From an uncultured Bacteroidota bacterium (GTDB lineage Bacteria; Bacteroidota; Bacteroidia; Bacteroidales; P3), in assembly GCA_902775135.1 (NCBI GenBank), contig CACYKY010000022.1, positions 20,452 through 84,451 on the forward strand: DNA of 64,000 nucleotides. Reading direction: 5' to 3'. Position 1 is the stretch's first letter; every line of letters starts with the position of its first letter. The position numbers and the translations under genes are program-made. The notes beneath the pieces are model-generated. The model was not told the DNA's origin. It ran no database searches and saw only the letters and a program-made list of their open reading frames with translations. Shown here in pieces: positions 8,383 to 16,304 of this stretch.

Positions 8383-9534
8383 GTGATTCCCGAGCGCGCC
8401 ATCCTTGTCTCCGTCTGCCCCAGCGGGCAAACCGTGGAGCGCACCGAAGACTACCTCGACGAGCTCGAATTCCTTCTCCGCACCGCCGGAGGCGTCACCG
8501 TCAAAAAAGTCATCCAGCGTCTCGAACGCCCCGACACCCGCACCTATGTGGGCTCCGGCAAACTGGAGGAAATCAAAGAATACAAGCAGGCCCTCGATGC
8601 CGACATCATCGTTGTCGACGACGAACTCTCGCCCGCCCAGCTCCGCAATCTGGAAAAAGAGCTGGACACCCGCATCCTCGACCGCACCACCCTCATCCTC
8701 GACATCTTCGCCCGCCACGCCCGCACCGCCACCGCCCGCACGCAGGTGGAACTGGCCCAACTGCAATACATGCTTCCGCGCCTCACCCGCATGTGGACCC
8801 ACCTCGAACGCCAGCGCGGCGGCATCGGCATGCGTGGCCCCGGCGAGACGCAGATTGAGACCGACCGTCGTCTCATCAAGGAGAAAATCTCACTCCTCAA
8901 GCAGCAGCTGCAGAAGATAGACGTGCAAAAGAACCTCCAGCGCAAGAACCGCGAGAGCCTCGTCCGCGTGGCCTTGGTGGGCTACACCAATGTTGGCAAG
9001 TCCACCATCCTCAACCTCTTGGCCAAGAGCGATGTGCTGGCCGAAAACAAACTTTTCGCCACCCTCGACACCACTGTCCGCAAGGTCGTCGTCGGCAACC
9101 TGCCGTTCCTCCTTTCCGACACCGTGGGATTCATCCGCAAACTGCCCACCCAGCTTGTGGAAAGTTTCAAGAGCACCCTCGACGAGGTCTCCGAGGCCGA
9201 CCTCCTCATCCATGTGGTCGACATCTCGCACCCCGACCACCAGTCGCAGATCGATGCCGTTGAGAAGACCCTCGCCGACATCGGCGCCGCCGACAAGCCC
9301 ACCATTATGGTCTACAACAAGATCGACAATATTCCTCCCGTCCCTCCCTCGGAAGAGGAGGGCGATGCGGAGACGGCTCCTTCGCCCGTGGCCTCTCCGA
9401 GAGGCTCCGGAAGTGAGTCCATCTTCATCTCCGCCGCCAAGAAGACCAATATCGATGCCCTCCGCGACCTGCTCTACGAGCAAGTGGCTCGCATTCATGC
9501 AGTTCGCTATCCCTACAACAATTTCCTCTACTAG
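8383..9534 (+). CDS. hflX: GTPase HflX
   Basis: HflX is a ribosome-associated GTPase that rescues stalled ribosomes under stress. The N-terminal domain includes ERAILVSVCPSG and YVGSGKLEEI. It is followed by the glycine-rich helical linker GGIGMRGPGETQIETDRR and a G domain with GYTNVGKS at about residue 200, DTVGF and NKID. No ATG exists at the expected N-terminus. GTG at 8383 is the nearest common start, but the frame is open back into the preceding gene. An insert of about 30 low-complexity residues (about 325-347), rich in Glu, Ser and Pro, separates NKID from the SAAKK motif. The family is certain; the start is not. Confidence 0.88.
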   Translation: MIPERAILVSVCPSGQTVERTEDYLDELEFLLRTAGGVTVKKVIQRLERPDTRTYVGSGKLEEIKEYKQALDADIIVVDDELSPAQLRNLEKELDTRILDRTTLILDIFARHARTATARTQVELAQLQYMLPRLTRMWTHLERQRGGIGMRGPGETQIETDRRLIKEKISLLKQQLQKIDVQKNLQRKNRESLVRVALVGYTNVGKSTILNLLAKSDVLAENKLFATLDTTVRKVVVGNLPFLLSDTVGFIRKLPTQLVESFKSTLDEVSEADLLIHVVDISHPDHQSQIDAVEKTLADIGAADKPTIMVYNKIDNIPPVPPSEEEGDAETAPSPVASPRGSGSESIFISAAKKTNIDALRDLLYEQVARIHAVRYPYNNFLY

Positions 9535-9571
9535 CTTATCCATCTTTTTCACCAATCGCCAATCACGAATC

Positions 9572-11803
9572 ATGCTGAAGCATAGCTATATATATCTGCT
9601 GCTGCTCGGTTTGTTTTTCAACTCGGGGATGTCGGCTTGTGCGCAGCGTTTCGTGGCATTTCATGTCGACTCCACCCGATGCGTGGGCGACACCTTGCGG
9701 CTCCGCGTCGGCTATGGTATGGATTGCGATGTGAGGGTGGCCGATGCTCCGGCCTCTATCTCGCGTCCACAGCGCACCTTCCTGCCCGACGGATTGGTAT
9801 GCGATTCTTCCGAGGGCAGCTGCACCTACCGTTCCCCCATCAGGTTCTCCGCTTTCGCCCGCAATTCCCTCGTTTCTTCCGCCAACGACATCGATTTCGT
9901 GAGGGTGAATATGGAGCATTCGTGGCATACCGATTTGTTGGTGGCCTTGGAGTGCCCCAACGGGCAGTATGCGGCGCTCATGTATCCCAGGCACGATTTG
10001 TCCAACTCCTGCGGCGATCACAAGTTCGATTCTGTCCCTTCGCTCGAATCTCTAGCGGGCATTCTCGGCTTATATAACCCCTCCGCCTCCATGGGGGTCC
10101 CCGTGGATTTGTCCAGCGGCTGCGATTCCTCCTCCTTCATGAATGCCCCCGGTATTGGATGGAACTACTGCTGGAGCTCCTCGCCCAACCACGCCTATGC
10201 CCCCGGCGACGGGACGGTCTATTCCTCGCAGAACTATCTCTTCATCGCGACCAACGGGCCCTTCATCGACTCCACCCACCTCTCCGCCAACACCAATTTC
10301 TATCGCCCCATCGGGAGTTTCGATTCCCTCATCGGCTGTCCGGTCAACGGCACATGGAACCTCGTGGTGCAGGACAACTGGCCGAGCGACAACGGATGGC
10401 TGTTCGACTGGGAGCTCTCCTTCGCAGGCGATATGCTTACCCCCTCCACGTTGGAACATGTAGAAATGGGCGGCTACGGGGTGTCCCCTCTCCCTCAGGA
10501 TTCGGCTTTTGTGCTCCTCCCTCCCGGGGTGGACACCACGATTGTCTATTGGCTGCGGCTCCTTTTCTCCTCCGGCGACACCCTAGACACAACCTTTGCC
10601 CTTCATTGGACCTTGCCCTACTATGTCTCCATCGCGGACACCCTCTGCCAGGGAGATACGGCGCGATGGAACAGCCTCGCCTTCACTTCGGACACGCTCT
10701 ACCGCACCGAGGGGTTGACCCGTTGGGGGTGCGACAGCATTGTGGAGCTGAGCTATGGGTTCATGCCTTCCTATAGTCTGCACGACACCTTGCCCTTTTG
10801 CGCCAACGAGCCCTTCCTCTACGAGGGTGTCGATTACGGAGGTCCTGCCACCATTGTGGTTCCCCACCAGTCGCAGTATGGCTGCGACAGCACGGTGACT
10901 GTGCATCTCATCATGATAGACAGCGCCTTTCGCCTCCAGCTGCAGATGAGCCTCGACGGCCAGGAGTGGGTGTCCGACACAACGCTCTACGGTTGCAACC
11001 CCCTGACGGTGTATTTCCGCGACACTACGCTTTTCGAGCAATGGCGGCAGTGGACCTTCGGCGACGGCGACACACTCTTTGAGCAGGTATCCTCCTTCCG
11101 GCAGGTGCGCCCCTTCGCGCATGTTTACGACAGCGTGGGGTCCTTTTTTCTCACCCTTACGGCGGAGAGCATCCACGGGTGCGTCGACAGCGCGGTGCTG
11201 CGCAAGGATGGCGTGCGCGTGCTGCAGTCGCCCGAGGCTTCGTTTCGCTGGGAACCCGCCGAGGTGGTGTCGCACAACCCTCTTGTGCAGCTGTGGAACG
11301 ACAGCCGCCCGACAGGGGACAGCTTGAGGTTCATGTGGCATATTGCCGACGGCGAGGGAGGTGAGGACACCACATCGGAGGTGTCGCCATTCTTCCGCTG
11401 GCCCGTCGGTGACGGCGATAGGGTGGTGCTCTTGGAGGCCATCTGGCCCCATGTGCTCGGCGATTCGCTGGTGGTAACCTGCATCGACAGCTCCGAGCAG
11501 ACAATAGTGATTGTCAACGAGTATCTGCAGTTCCCTAATGTCGTCACCCCTAACGGCGACGGGGTGAACGACCGCTGGGAGGTGGTGAACCTTTTGGAGT
11601 GCGGCCTCTATTCGATGAACGAACTGTGGATCTACAACCGTTGGGGCAACTTGGTGTACCACGTGGAGAACATCTGGCGCCAGGATCAGTTCTGGAATCC
11701 CAACGAGCCCTTCTGCCCCGACGGCACCTACTACTACCGTTTCAGCGCCAAAAGCAACTACGGCATCGTGCGCCGCAACGGGACCATCGAGGTGGTAAGG
11801 TGA
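9572..11803 (+). CDS. Secreted multidomain protein with P-domain, PKD region and gliding-motility-type C-terminus
   Basis: The 743-residue protein has a signal peptide at residues 1-24. Near residues 100-290 it resembles a proprotein-convertase P domain (MEHSWHTDLLVALECPNG, then NLVVQDNWPSDNGW). A repeat-like middle section follows, then a PKD-like fold around QWTFGDGDTLFEQ with FAHVYDSVGSF. The last 90 residues (FPNVVTPNGDGVNDRW, IYNRWGNLVY, PDGTYYYRF) are the CHU_C-type domain that directs export by the type IX secretion system. It is probably a surface protein, with no catalytic residues seen. The start is the ATG at 9572, just after the hydrophilic spacer. Confidence 0.88.
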   Translation: MLKHSYIYLLLLGLFFNSGMSACAQRFVAFHVDSTRCVGDTLRLRVGYGMDCDVRVADAPASISRPQRTFLPDGLVCDSSEGSCTYRSPIRFSAFARNSLVSSANDIDFVRVNMEHSWHTDLLVALECPNGQYAALMYPRHDLSNSCGDHKFDSVPSLESLAGILGLYNPSASMGVPVDLSSGCDSSSFMNAPGIGWNYCWSSSPNHAYAPGDGTVYSSQNYLFIATNGPFIDSTHLSANTNFYRPIGSFDSLIGCPVNGTWNLVVQDNWPSDNGWLFDWELSFAGDMLTPSTLEHVEMGGYGVSPLPQDSAFVLLPPGVDTTIVYWLRLLFSSGDTLDTTFALHWTLPYYVSIADTLCQGDTARWNSLAFTSDTLYRTEGLTRWGCDSIVELSYGFMPSYSLHDTLPFCANEPFLYEGVDYGGPATIVVPHQSQYGCDSTVTVHLIMIDSAFRLQLQMSLDGQEWVSDTTLYGCNPLTVYFRDTTLFEQWRQWTFGDGDTLFEQVSSFRQVRPFAHVYDSVGSFFLTLTAESIHGCVDSAVLRKDGVRVLQSPEASFRWEPAEVVSHNPLVQLWNDSRPTGDSLRFMWHIADGEGGEDTTSEVSPFFRWPVGDGDRVVLLEAIWPHVLGDSLVVTCIDSSEQTIVIVNEYLQFPNVVTPNGDGVNDRWEVVNLLECGLYSMNELWIYNRWGNLVYHVENIWRQDQFWNPNEPFCPDGTYYYRFSAKSNYGIVRRNGTIEVVR

Positions 11804-11887
11804 TTTTTTTCTTTCTTCAGCACAATAAAACGGCTCGAGTGTCGTTATCAAAATAAGATATTTATAATTAACAAAATACGCATCATA

Positions 11888-12724
11888 ATGAAAACAACAC
11901 CGTACACCGATCTCCACATCAAGCTCGGCGCCAAGATGGCTGAGTTCGCAGGCTACAACATGCCCATCCAGTACACCACCCTCATCGAGGAGCACAACAA
12001 TGTCCGCAACAATGTGGGCGTGTTCGACGTGAGCCACATGGGCGAGTTCCGCGCCAAAGGCCCCATCGCCAAGCACTTCATGCAGTATGTCACCACCAAC
12101 AACGTCGAGGACCTCTTCGACGGCAAGGTGCAGTACACCTGCCTCCCCAACGGTCAGGGTGGCGTGGTCGACGACATGCTCGTCTATCGCGTCCACGACG
12201 ACGAATACTTCATGGTACCCAATGCCGCCAACATCGACAAGGACTGGAACTGGATGAGCCAGATCGCCGACAAGATGGGTATGGAACTCGGCAAGGACTT
12301 CGTCAACGAGAGCGAGCAGTGGGCTCAGCTTGCCGTCCAGGGCCCCAACGCCCTCAAGGCCATGCAGAAACTCACCGATGAGAACATCGTCGACATGGAG
12401 TACTACACCTTCAAGATCCTCACCTTCGCCGGCATCCCCAACATCATCCTCTCCACCACCGGCTACACCGGCGCCGGCGGATGCGAAATCTACATCCCCA
12501 AGGAGAAAGCCCTCGAGGTGTGGGACAAGGTCTTCGAGGCTGGTAAAGAGTTCGGCATCATGCCCGCTGGTCTCGGCTGCCGCGACACCCTGCGTCTGGA
12601 GAAGGGCTTCGCCCTCTATGGCCACGAGATGGACGACACCGTCAGCCCCCTCGAGGCTCCTCTGGCCTTCATCGTCAAGCTGAAAGCCGAGAACAACAAC
12701 TTCATCAACAAGGAGCTCAGATGA
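11888..12724 (+). CDS. gcvT: Aminomethyltransferase GcvT, N-terminal part (gene split)
   Basis: GcvT is the T protein of the glycine cleavage system. It moves the methylene group to tetrahydrofolate and releases ammonia. Residues 1-278 align with its folate-binding domains: VFDVSHMGEF, YTCLPNGQGGVVDDMLVYR, and TGYTGAGGCEIYIP, with the GLGCRDTLRLEKG helix. The frame ends in TGA at 12722, where intact homologues continue. The last part of the protein restarts in another frame in the overlapping ORF. By memory of the family, about 15 residues that normally join the two pieces are absent. No other gcv gene is in the window. Confidence 0.88.
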   Translation: MKTTPYTDLHIKLGAKMAEFAGYNMPIQYTTLIEEHNNVRNNVGVFDVSHMGEFRAKGPIAKHFMQYVTTNNVEDLFDGKVQYTCLPNGQGGVVDDMLVYRVHDDEYFMVPNAANIDKDWNWMSQIADKMGMELGKDFVNESEQWAQLAVQGPNALKAMQKLTDENIVDMEYYTFKILTFAGIPNIILSTTGYTGAGGCEIYIPKEKALEVWDKVFEAGKEFGIMPAGLGCRDTLRLEKGFALYGHEMDDTVSPLEAPLAFIVKLKAENNNFINKELR

Positions 12725-12945
12725 TCGACCGCGGTATTGCCCGCAACGGTTACGAAGTCTGCAACGCCGAAGGCAAGAAGATTGGTGAGGTGCGTTCGGG
12801 CAGCCCCAGCCCCAGCACCGGCAAGAACATCGGCACCGCCCTCATCGAGGCCGCCTATGCCAAGACCGGCACCGAGATCTACATCAAGATCCGCGAGAAA
12901 CTCCTCAAGGCTGTCACCGTCAAGATGCCCTTCTACGAGGGTTAA
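12721..12945 (+). CDS. gcvT: Aminomethyltransferase GcvT, C-terminal part (gene split)
   Basis: The 74-residue ORF starts MIDRGIARNGYEVCNAEG and continues with GSPSPSTGKNIGTALI, the C-terminal beta-barrel of GcvT. It overlaps the stop of the upstream piece by four bases (ATGA), a layout that allows translational coupling. It therefore could be a true two-piece enzyme, a decayed gene, or an assembly artefact from a small deletion. Codon use is that of the host. On its own it would have no active site. Confidence 0.82.
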   Translation: MIDRGIARNGYEVCNAEGKKIGEVRSGSPSPSTGKNIGTALIEAAYAKTGTEIYIKIREKLLKAVTVKMPFYEG

Positions 12946-12957
12946 TGTGATAAGACT

Positions 12958-13176
12958 ATGTGCACCATATCCCTTACATACGACCAGAACAACGCCCTCG
13001 CCCAACGCAAGTTGGATGAGTTGTTGAAGTCCGGCCTGTTCAAGCGGACCGAGACAGTCGTCGACCGCGAGTTGCGCGAACTGGAGCGTCGCATGGATGC
13101 CTACGAGCAGGGGACGATGAACACCGTCCCGCAGGCGGAGGTCTATGACCGTGTAATGGCTGCGATATGCAAGTAG
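12958..13176 (+). CDS. Antitoxin of a ParE-type toxin-antitoxin pair
   Basis: This 72-residue acidic protein directly precedes, and overlaps by ten bases, a ParE/RelE-like toxin gene. Such antitoxins bind and block the toxin and usually repress the operon. The N-terminus (ISLTYDQNNALAQRKLDELL) is compatible with a short dimerisation segment and the remainder with a toxin-wrapping helix. I do not recognise a named family; the call rests on size, composition and gene order. The pair sits right behind the split gcvT. Confidence 0.65.
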   Translation: MCTISLTYDQNNALAQRKLDELLKSGLFKRTETVVDRELRELERRMDAYEQGTMNTVPQAEVYDRVMAAICK

Positions 13177-13496
13177 AGTGGCTTACGGCAGCGGAGGATG
13201 ACCTGCGGGAGATTGCCCGTCGTGTGGCGCTGAACTTCGGTTACGTCACAGCCGAACAGACGGTTGCCAGCGTAACAGAAGAGACACAGCGACTGGCCGA
13301 CTTCCCCGAGATAGGGCGTCTTTGCGACGAGTACGAAGGCTCACGCCGGGTTTACCGTGCTTTGAACACGCGCCACGACCGCATCGTCTACACCGTCACC
13401 GCCGACAGAGTCATCATAGTGGCCGTCTTCGACTGCCGCCGAGACCCTGCCGAATTGACCGCTATGCTAAAGGAACGAGACACACAGAACCGATAG
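13167..13496 (+). CDS. ParE/RelE-family toxin
   Basis: The 109-residue protein has the RelE/ParE layout. It opens VEWLTAAEDDLREIARRVA, has the central DFPEIGRLCDEY segment, the basic stretch RVYRALNTRHDRIVYTV and a closing VIIVAVFDCRRDP. ParE toxins poison DNA gyrase; RelE toxins cut mRNA on the ribosome. The DFPEIGR and FDCRRDP signatures favour ParE. It is coupled to the antitoxin by a short overlap, and a strong hairpin follows at 13514. Confidence 0.82.
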   Translation: MQVEWLTAAEDDLREIARRVALNFGYVTAEQTVASVTEETQRLADFPEIGRLCDEYEGSRRVYRALNTRHDRIVYTVTADRVIIVAVFDCRRDPAELTAMLKERDTQNR

Positions 13497-13513
13497 CACA
13501 TAGAACAACACAA

Positions 13514-13548
13514 AACGAGGCCCGCGACGGAACGTCGCGGGCCTCGTT
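13514..13548. terminator. Strong hairpin terminator between convergent genes
   Basis: A perfect 15-bp stem (left arm 13514-13528, right arm 13534-13548) with a 5-nt loop lies between the toxin gene and the convergent protease gene. It is G+C-rich and probably stops transcription from both sides. Confidence 0.85.
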
Positions 13549-13579
13549 GTTTCTATAATTTAATATTTTTGGGGGTTGA

Positions 13580-13703
13580 AAAATCTCTTTTTACCGTGTT
13601 TCAAATTTGAAAGGCCCTGAAAACACTCTTTTCAGCCGTTTTCAAAATCGATTGGCCCTTGCGACACTCTTTTCACCCGTTTTCAAAACCGATTGATATG
13701 CGA
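13580..13703. repeat. Three imperfect direct repeats of about 43 bp
   Basis: Each copy has the plan ctcttttca-ccgttttcaaaa-cgattg. They begin near 13581, 13622 and 13663; the first is the most diverged. They fill the gap between the hairpin and the stop of the protease gene on the other strand. Confidence 0.75.
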
Positions 13704-13716
13704 CATCTTGGCGGCC

Positions 13717-14961
13717 TTAATCAATCAGTATCAGTTCTTGGCGTTTGTATGAGACGAGCATCTTCTGCTTGGCAAGCACCTCGCAGCCGAAGAGACCGTC
13801 TATGCCTTTGCTCTCTTTTAGGTGAGACACGTCGGAAAATGCAGTCTGCTGATTCTTGAACTTGCATCCACCGAGCGTGAGGGTGATTTTGCCCTTTGTA
13901 ATCGAAGCCCGTCCGTCGCCGTAGCCTATGAGATGGTCTTTCTTGAGACTCTTGACCGTGGAGGGATGCTGTTGAGGCCAATCGCCGGCGAGCAGATTGG
14001 TTTGTGCACCGCTGTCGAATGCCAGTCGGGCAGGTACTCCACCAACTTGGCAGTCAAAGACCAGCAGGTGGCCTTTCTTTTCTCCGTTCAACGTCTGGCA
14101 GCGGTAGCCCTTGTTTAGCAGCCATTGGTACGTGGTGTCCGGGCTTAACAGCACTATCTCGCCAGCCTTAAAATCGAACAGCACGTCAAAGTTCTTGTAG
14201 AAGCTCTGCCCCAAGATGCCGTGCACCGCCACGCCGACGGTCTCCAGATTGCTCAAGTCCGATGTCATTATGTCCGTCTCGTTGAGCATAACGCCGCCCA
14301 TATCCATCAATTTAACATGGTGCACACCGCTGACCGAACCCGTTCCGACAACTCCCTGTCCGCCACTTCCCATCACTTGCCCGTCAATGTTGTGGTCGAA
14401 ATACTTGCTGTTGAGAACGACGATAGGGGAACCTGTATCGAAGAACATATTGCACGGCTGGCCGTCGATGATGACGGTCACAATGGGTAGCCTGCCATAG
14501 CGATGCACGGGGATGCGCACCATTTTCACTTCTGGTTGTACCTTGGCCGTGGGGTTGGCTTTTAGAAGCGAGACATTACTCGACAGTAAATTGGCCTCGA
14601 GAACCAAGTTATCGACGTTGAAAAGGATTGTTGCCTCCGAGGTGCTGCTGTCAGATTTCGTTATGATGTAACGCAACGTCAGTCCCATGCTGTTCTGTTC
14701 AATGCCCGTCAGTTCCCAACTCGTCATGGCGGGCATTTGGACAATAATTTTTTTCAGTACCTTAGCAGCTGTTGGCTGTTTGACGTTGTTATAATGGAAT
14801 TCAGAAGCCAACAATTCGTCAATGCCATCAGGGGTATGGTTTTGTGCAGCAGTCAATATGCGCTCAGCTATCGGTTTGCAGGTATTCACATCTTGGCCAT
14901 GTGCTACTGTGCCAAGAAAGAAGCTACACACCATCGCACCGAGCAAAAAGAGTTTCTTCAT
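13717..14961 (-). CDS. Retropepsin-like aspartic protease, secreted
   Basis: The 414-residue protein has a signal peptide (MKKLFLLGAMVCSFFLGT). An N-terminal region of about 120 residues resembles a small exported helper domain. Two retropepsin-like half-sites follow: FFDTGSPIVVLN (Asp175) and AFDSGAQTNLL (Asp316). Each fits D-T/S-G and is followed by a hydrophobic flap region, so one chain may form a complete pepsin-like active site. It would act in the periplasm or at the surface; its substrate is unknown. I use the ATG at 14961; a TTG two codons upstream is possible. Confidence 0.8.
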   Translation of the reverse strand: MKKLFLLGAMVCSFFLGTVAHGQDVNTCKPIAERILTAAQNHTPDGIDELLASEFHYNNVKQPTAAKVLKKIIVQMPAMTSWELTGIEQNSMGLTLRYIITKSDSSTSEATILFNVDNLVLEANLLSSNVSLLKANPTAKVQPEVKMVRIPVHRYGRLPIVTVIIDGQPCNMFFDTGSPIVVLNSKYFDHNIDGQVMGSGGQGVVGTGSVSGVHHVKLMDMGGVMLNETDIMTSDLSNLETVGVAVHGILGQSFYKNFDVLFDFKAGEIVLLSPDTTYQWLLNKGYRCQTLNGEKKGHLLVFDCQVGGVPARLAFDSGAQTNLLAGDWPQQHPSTVKSLKKDHLIGYGDGRASITKGKITLTLGGCKFKNQQTAFSDVSHLKESKGIDGLFGCEVLAKQKMLVSYKRQELILID

Positions 14962-15207
14962 ATTCAATTAATTTTAGAAATTACAAACCAATCCCGCCCC
15001 GTCGCAAATCTGCGGCAGGTGCAGGCAAAAGAATTAAAAACAAAGAGGAAAGCCTCCCGACGATTACCTGTTCAATTCGTGGGGGGGGTGACTATCAGTG
15101 AGTTATGAGCATTGTTCTGCATCGTCCCGTTTTCGTTTCACACTGCAAATATACACATTTCCCGCCACATGGAAAAATATAAATACCTTGGTTTCGCAAA
15201 AAGTGAG

Positions 15208-15217
15208 TATCTTTGCA
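15208..15217 (+). promoter_or_regulatory. -7 promoter box upstream of the small membrane peptide and ogt
   Basis: TATCTTTGCA lies 19 bp before the ATG at 15236 and follows an aaaaagtg word. That word also precedes the boxes at 17410 and 18384. The rest of 14962-15207 holds no gene I can support. Confidence 0.75.
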
Positions 15218-15235
15218 ACCAATAACAGCATAGCT

Positions 15236-15328
15236 ATGGATAAGAAAGATAATGTCGAGAAAGCGCGCATACACTGGACTTTGGCGCTGATACCGCTGGC
15301 GGTGCTGGTGGCGCTGCATTCAGATTAG
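15236..15328 (+). CDS. 30-residue single-span membrane peptide
   Basis: The ORF reads MDKKDNVEKARIHWTLALIP and ends LAVLVALHSD. A charged head is followed by one hydrophobic segment. It starts 19 bp after a strong promoter box, and its stop (15326-15328) abuts the ATG of ogt with no gap. It could be a leader peptide coupling translation of ogt, or a small membrane protein. I recognise no family. The context makes translation plausible, but there is no independent proof. Confidence 0.5.
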   Translation: MDKKDNVEKARIHWTLALIPLAVLVALHSD

Positions 15329-15811
15329 ATGGACTACGCGGCACATTATGACTCGCCTCTTGGAGGTATTACGCTGGGCAGCGATGGCACGGTGCTTATT
15401 GGTCTTTGGTTTGACGGACAGAAGCACTTCGGCAGCACTTTCGGGACGCAGGCAGCCATACCTGCGGAACTGCCAATTTTTGACGAGACACGCCGCTGGC
15501 TGGATGCTTATTTCTCCGGCAATAAGCCAGACTGCGCGCCGTTGATGTCTTTGCGTTGTACGGCCTTTCTGCAGTGCGTGTGGACGGGGTTGCAGACCAT
15601 TCCCTATGGCCAGACGGTGACTTACGGCGAGTTGGCCCGACGTCTCGGTATCCGCTCGGCGCAGGCTGTTGGTGGTGCAGTGGGAAGAAACCCCATCTCC
15701 ATCATCGTTCCCTGCCACCGCGTTGTCGGTGCTGGCGGCAACCTCACTGGATACGCCGGGGGGCTCGACCGCAAACGCAAGCTGCTGCAGTTGGAGCAAG
15801 AAGTCAGATGA
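15329..15811 (+). CDS. ogt: Methylated-DNA--[protein]-cysteine S-methyltransferase
   Basis: This enzyme repairs O6-alkylguanine by moving the alkyl group to its own cysteine. The PCHR active site is at Cys129 (SIIVPCHRVVG), preceded by the helix-turn-helix stretch TIPYGQTVTYGELA and the arginine finger region. At 160 residues it is a typical Ogt/MGMT without an Ada domain. It is translated directly after the 30-residue membrane peptide. Confidence 0.95.
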   Translation: MDYAAHYDSPLGGITLGSDGTVLIGLWFDGQKHFGSTFGTQAAIPAELPIFDETRRWLDAYFSGNKPDCAPLMSLRCTAFLQCVWTGLQTIPYGQTVTYGELARRLGIRSAQAVGGAVGRNPISIIVPCHRVVGAGGNLTGYAGGLDRKRKLLQLEQEVR

Positions 15812-15926
15812 TGCGTCGCCCCTGATGTCCATCACCATCGCCATGTTGGGCTACAAGATCTTTCGCACGGAAGACAATAAATAGGCCCGCCTGACGTTAA
15901 TTAGACAGGGAAAAAACAGATACAAT

Positions 15927-16304
15927 ATGAAATGGATTAGAAATATACTGAAAGGTGTGTCGTTGACGGCGGCAATGTTTGTTTTCCAGGCATGCTATGG
16001 CCCGATGGAGGATTACTACGACACCAAAGTTACATTCCATGTTGTTGCCGAGGATACGGGCGAGCCGTTGCAGGATGTCCGTATTTGGGCCCAGAAACTC
16101 AACTATAGTGATTCTGCGGATATTGGTAACCAGAGACATATTGCCGAATATACCGATGGGAATGGATTTGCCACAGTATGGACATACGCTGAAATTATCC
16201 GTTATTCGTTTGAGGACAAGGACTCGCTGTATGTTCCGGTTGACACCATTATCAACCCTGCGAAATACGATACCGTTGAAATCGTACTTCACAAGCTAGA
16301 CTGA
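15927..16304 (+). CDS. Radical SAM-associated lipoprotein (putative modified precursor)
   Basis: The 125-residue protein has a lipoprotein signal with FQAC at the cleavage site (Cys23). A Tyr-rich segment YGPMEDYYD follows, then a beta-sandwich-like domain (TKVTFHVVAEDTGEPLQDVR). Its gene overlaps the radical SAM/SPASM gene by one base (TGATG). This pairing matches the known Bacteroidota rSAM/lipoprotein system, in which the lipoprotein is the presumed partner or substrate of the enzyme. The modification and function are unknown. It shares its translation-start leader with lepB. Confidence 0.8.
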   Translation: MKWIRNILKGVSLTAAMFVFQACYGPMEDYYDTKVTFHVVAEDTGEPLQDVRIWAQKLNYSDSADIGNQRHIAEYTDGNGFATVWTYAEIIRYSFEDKDSLYVPVDTIINPAKYDTVEIVLHKLD

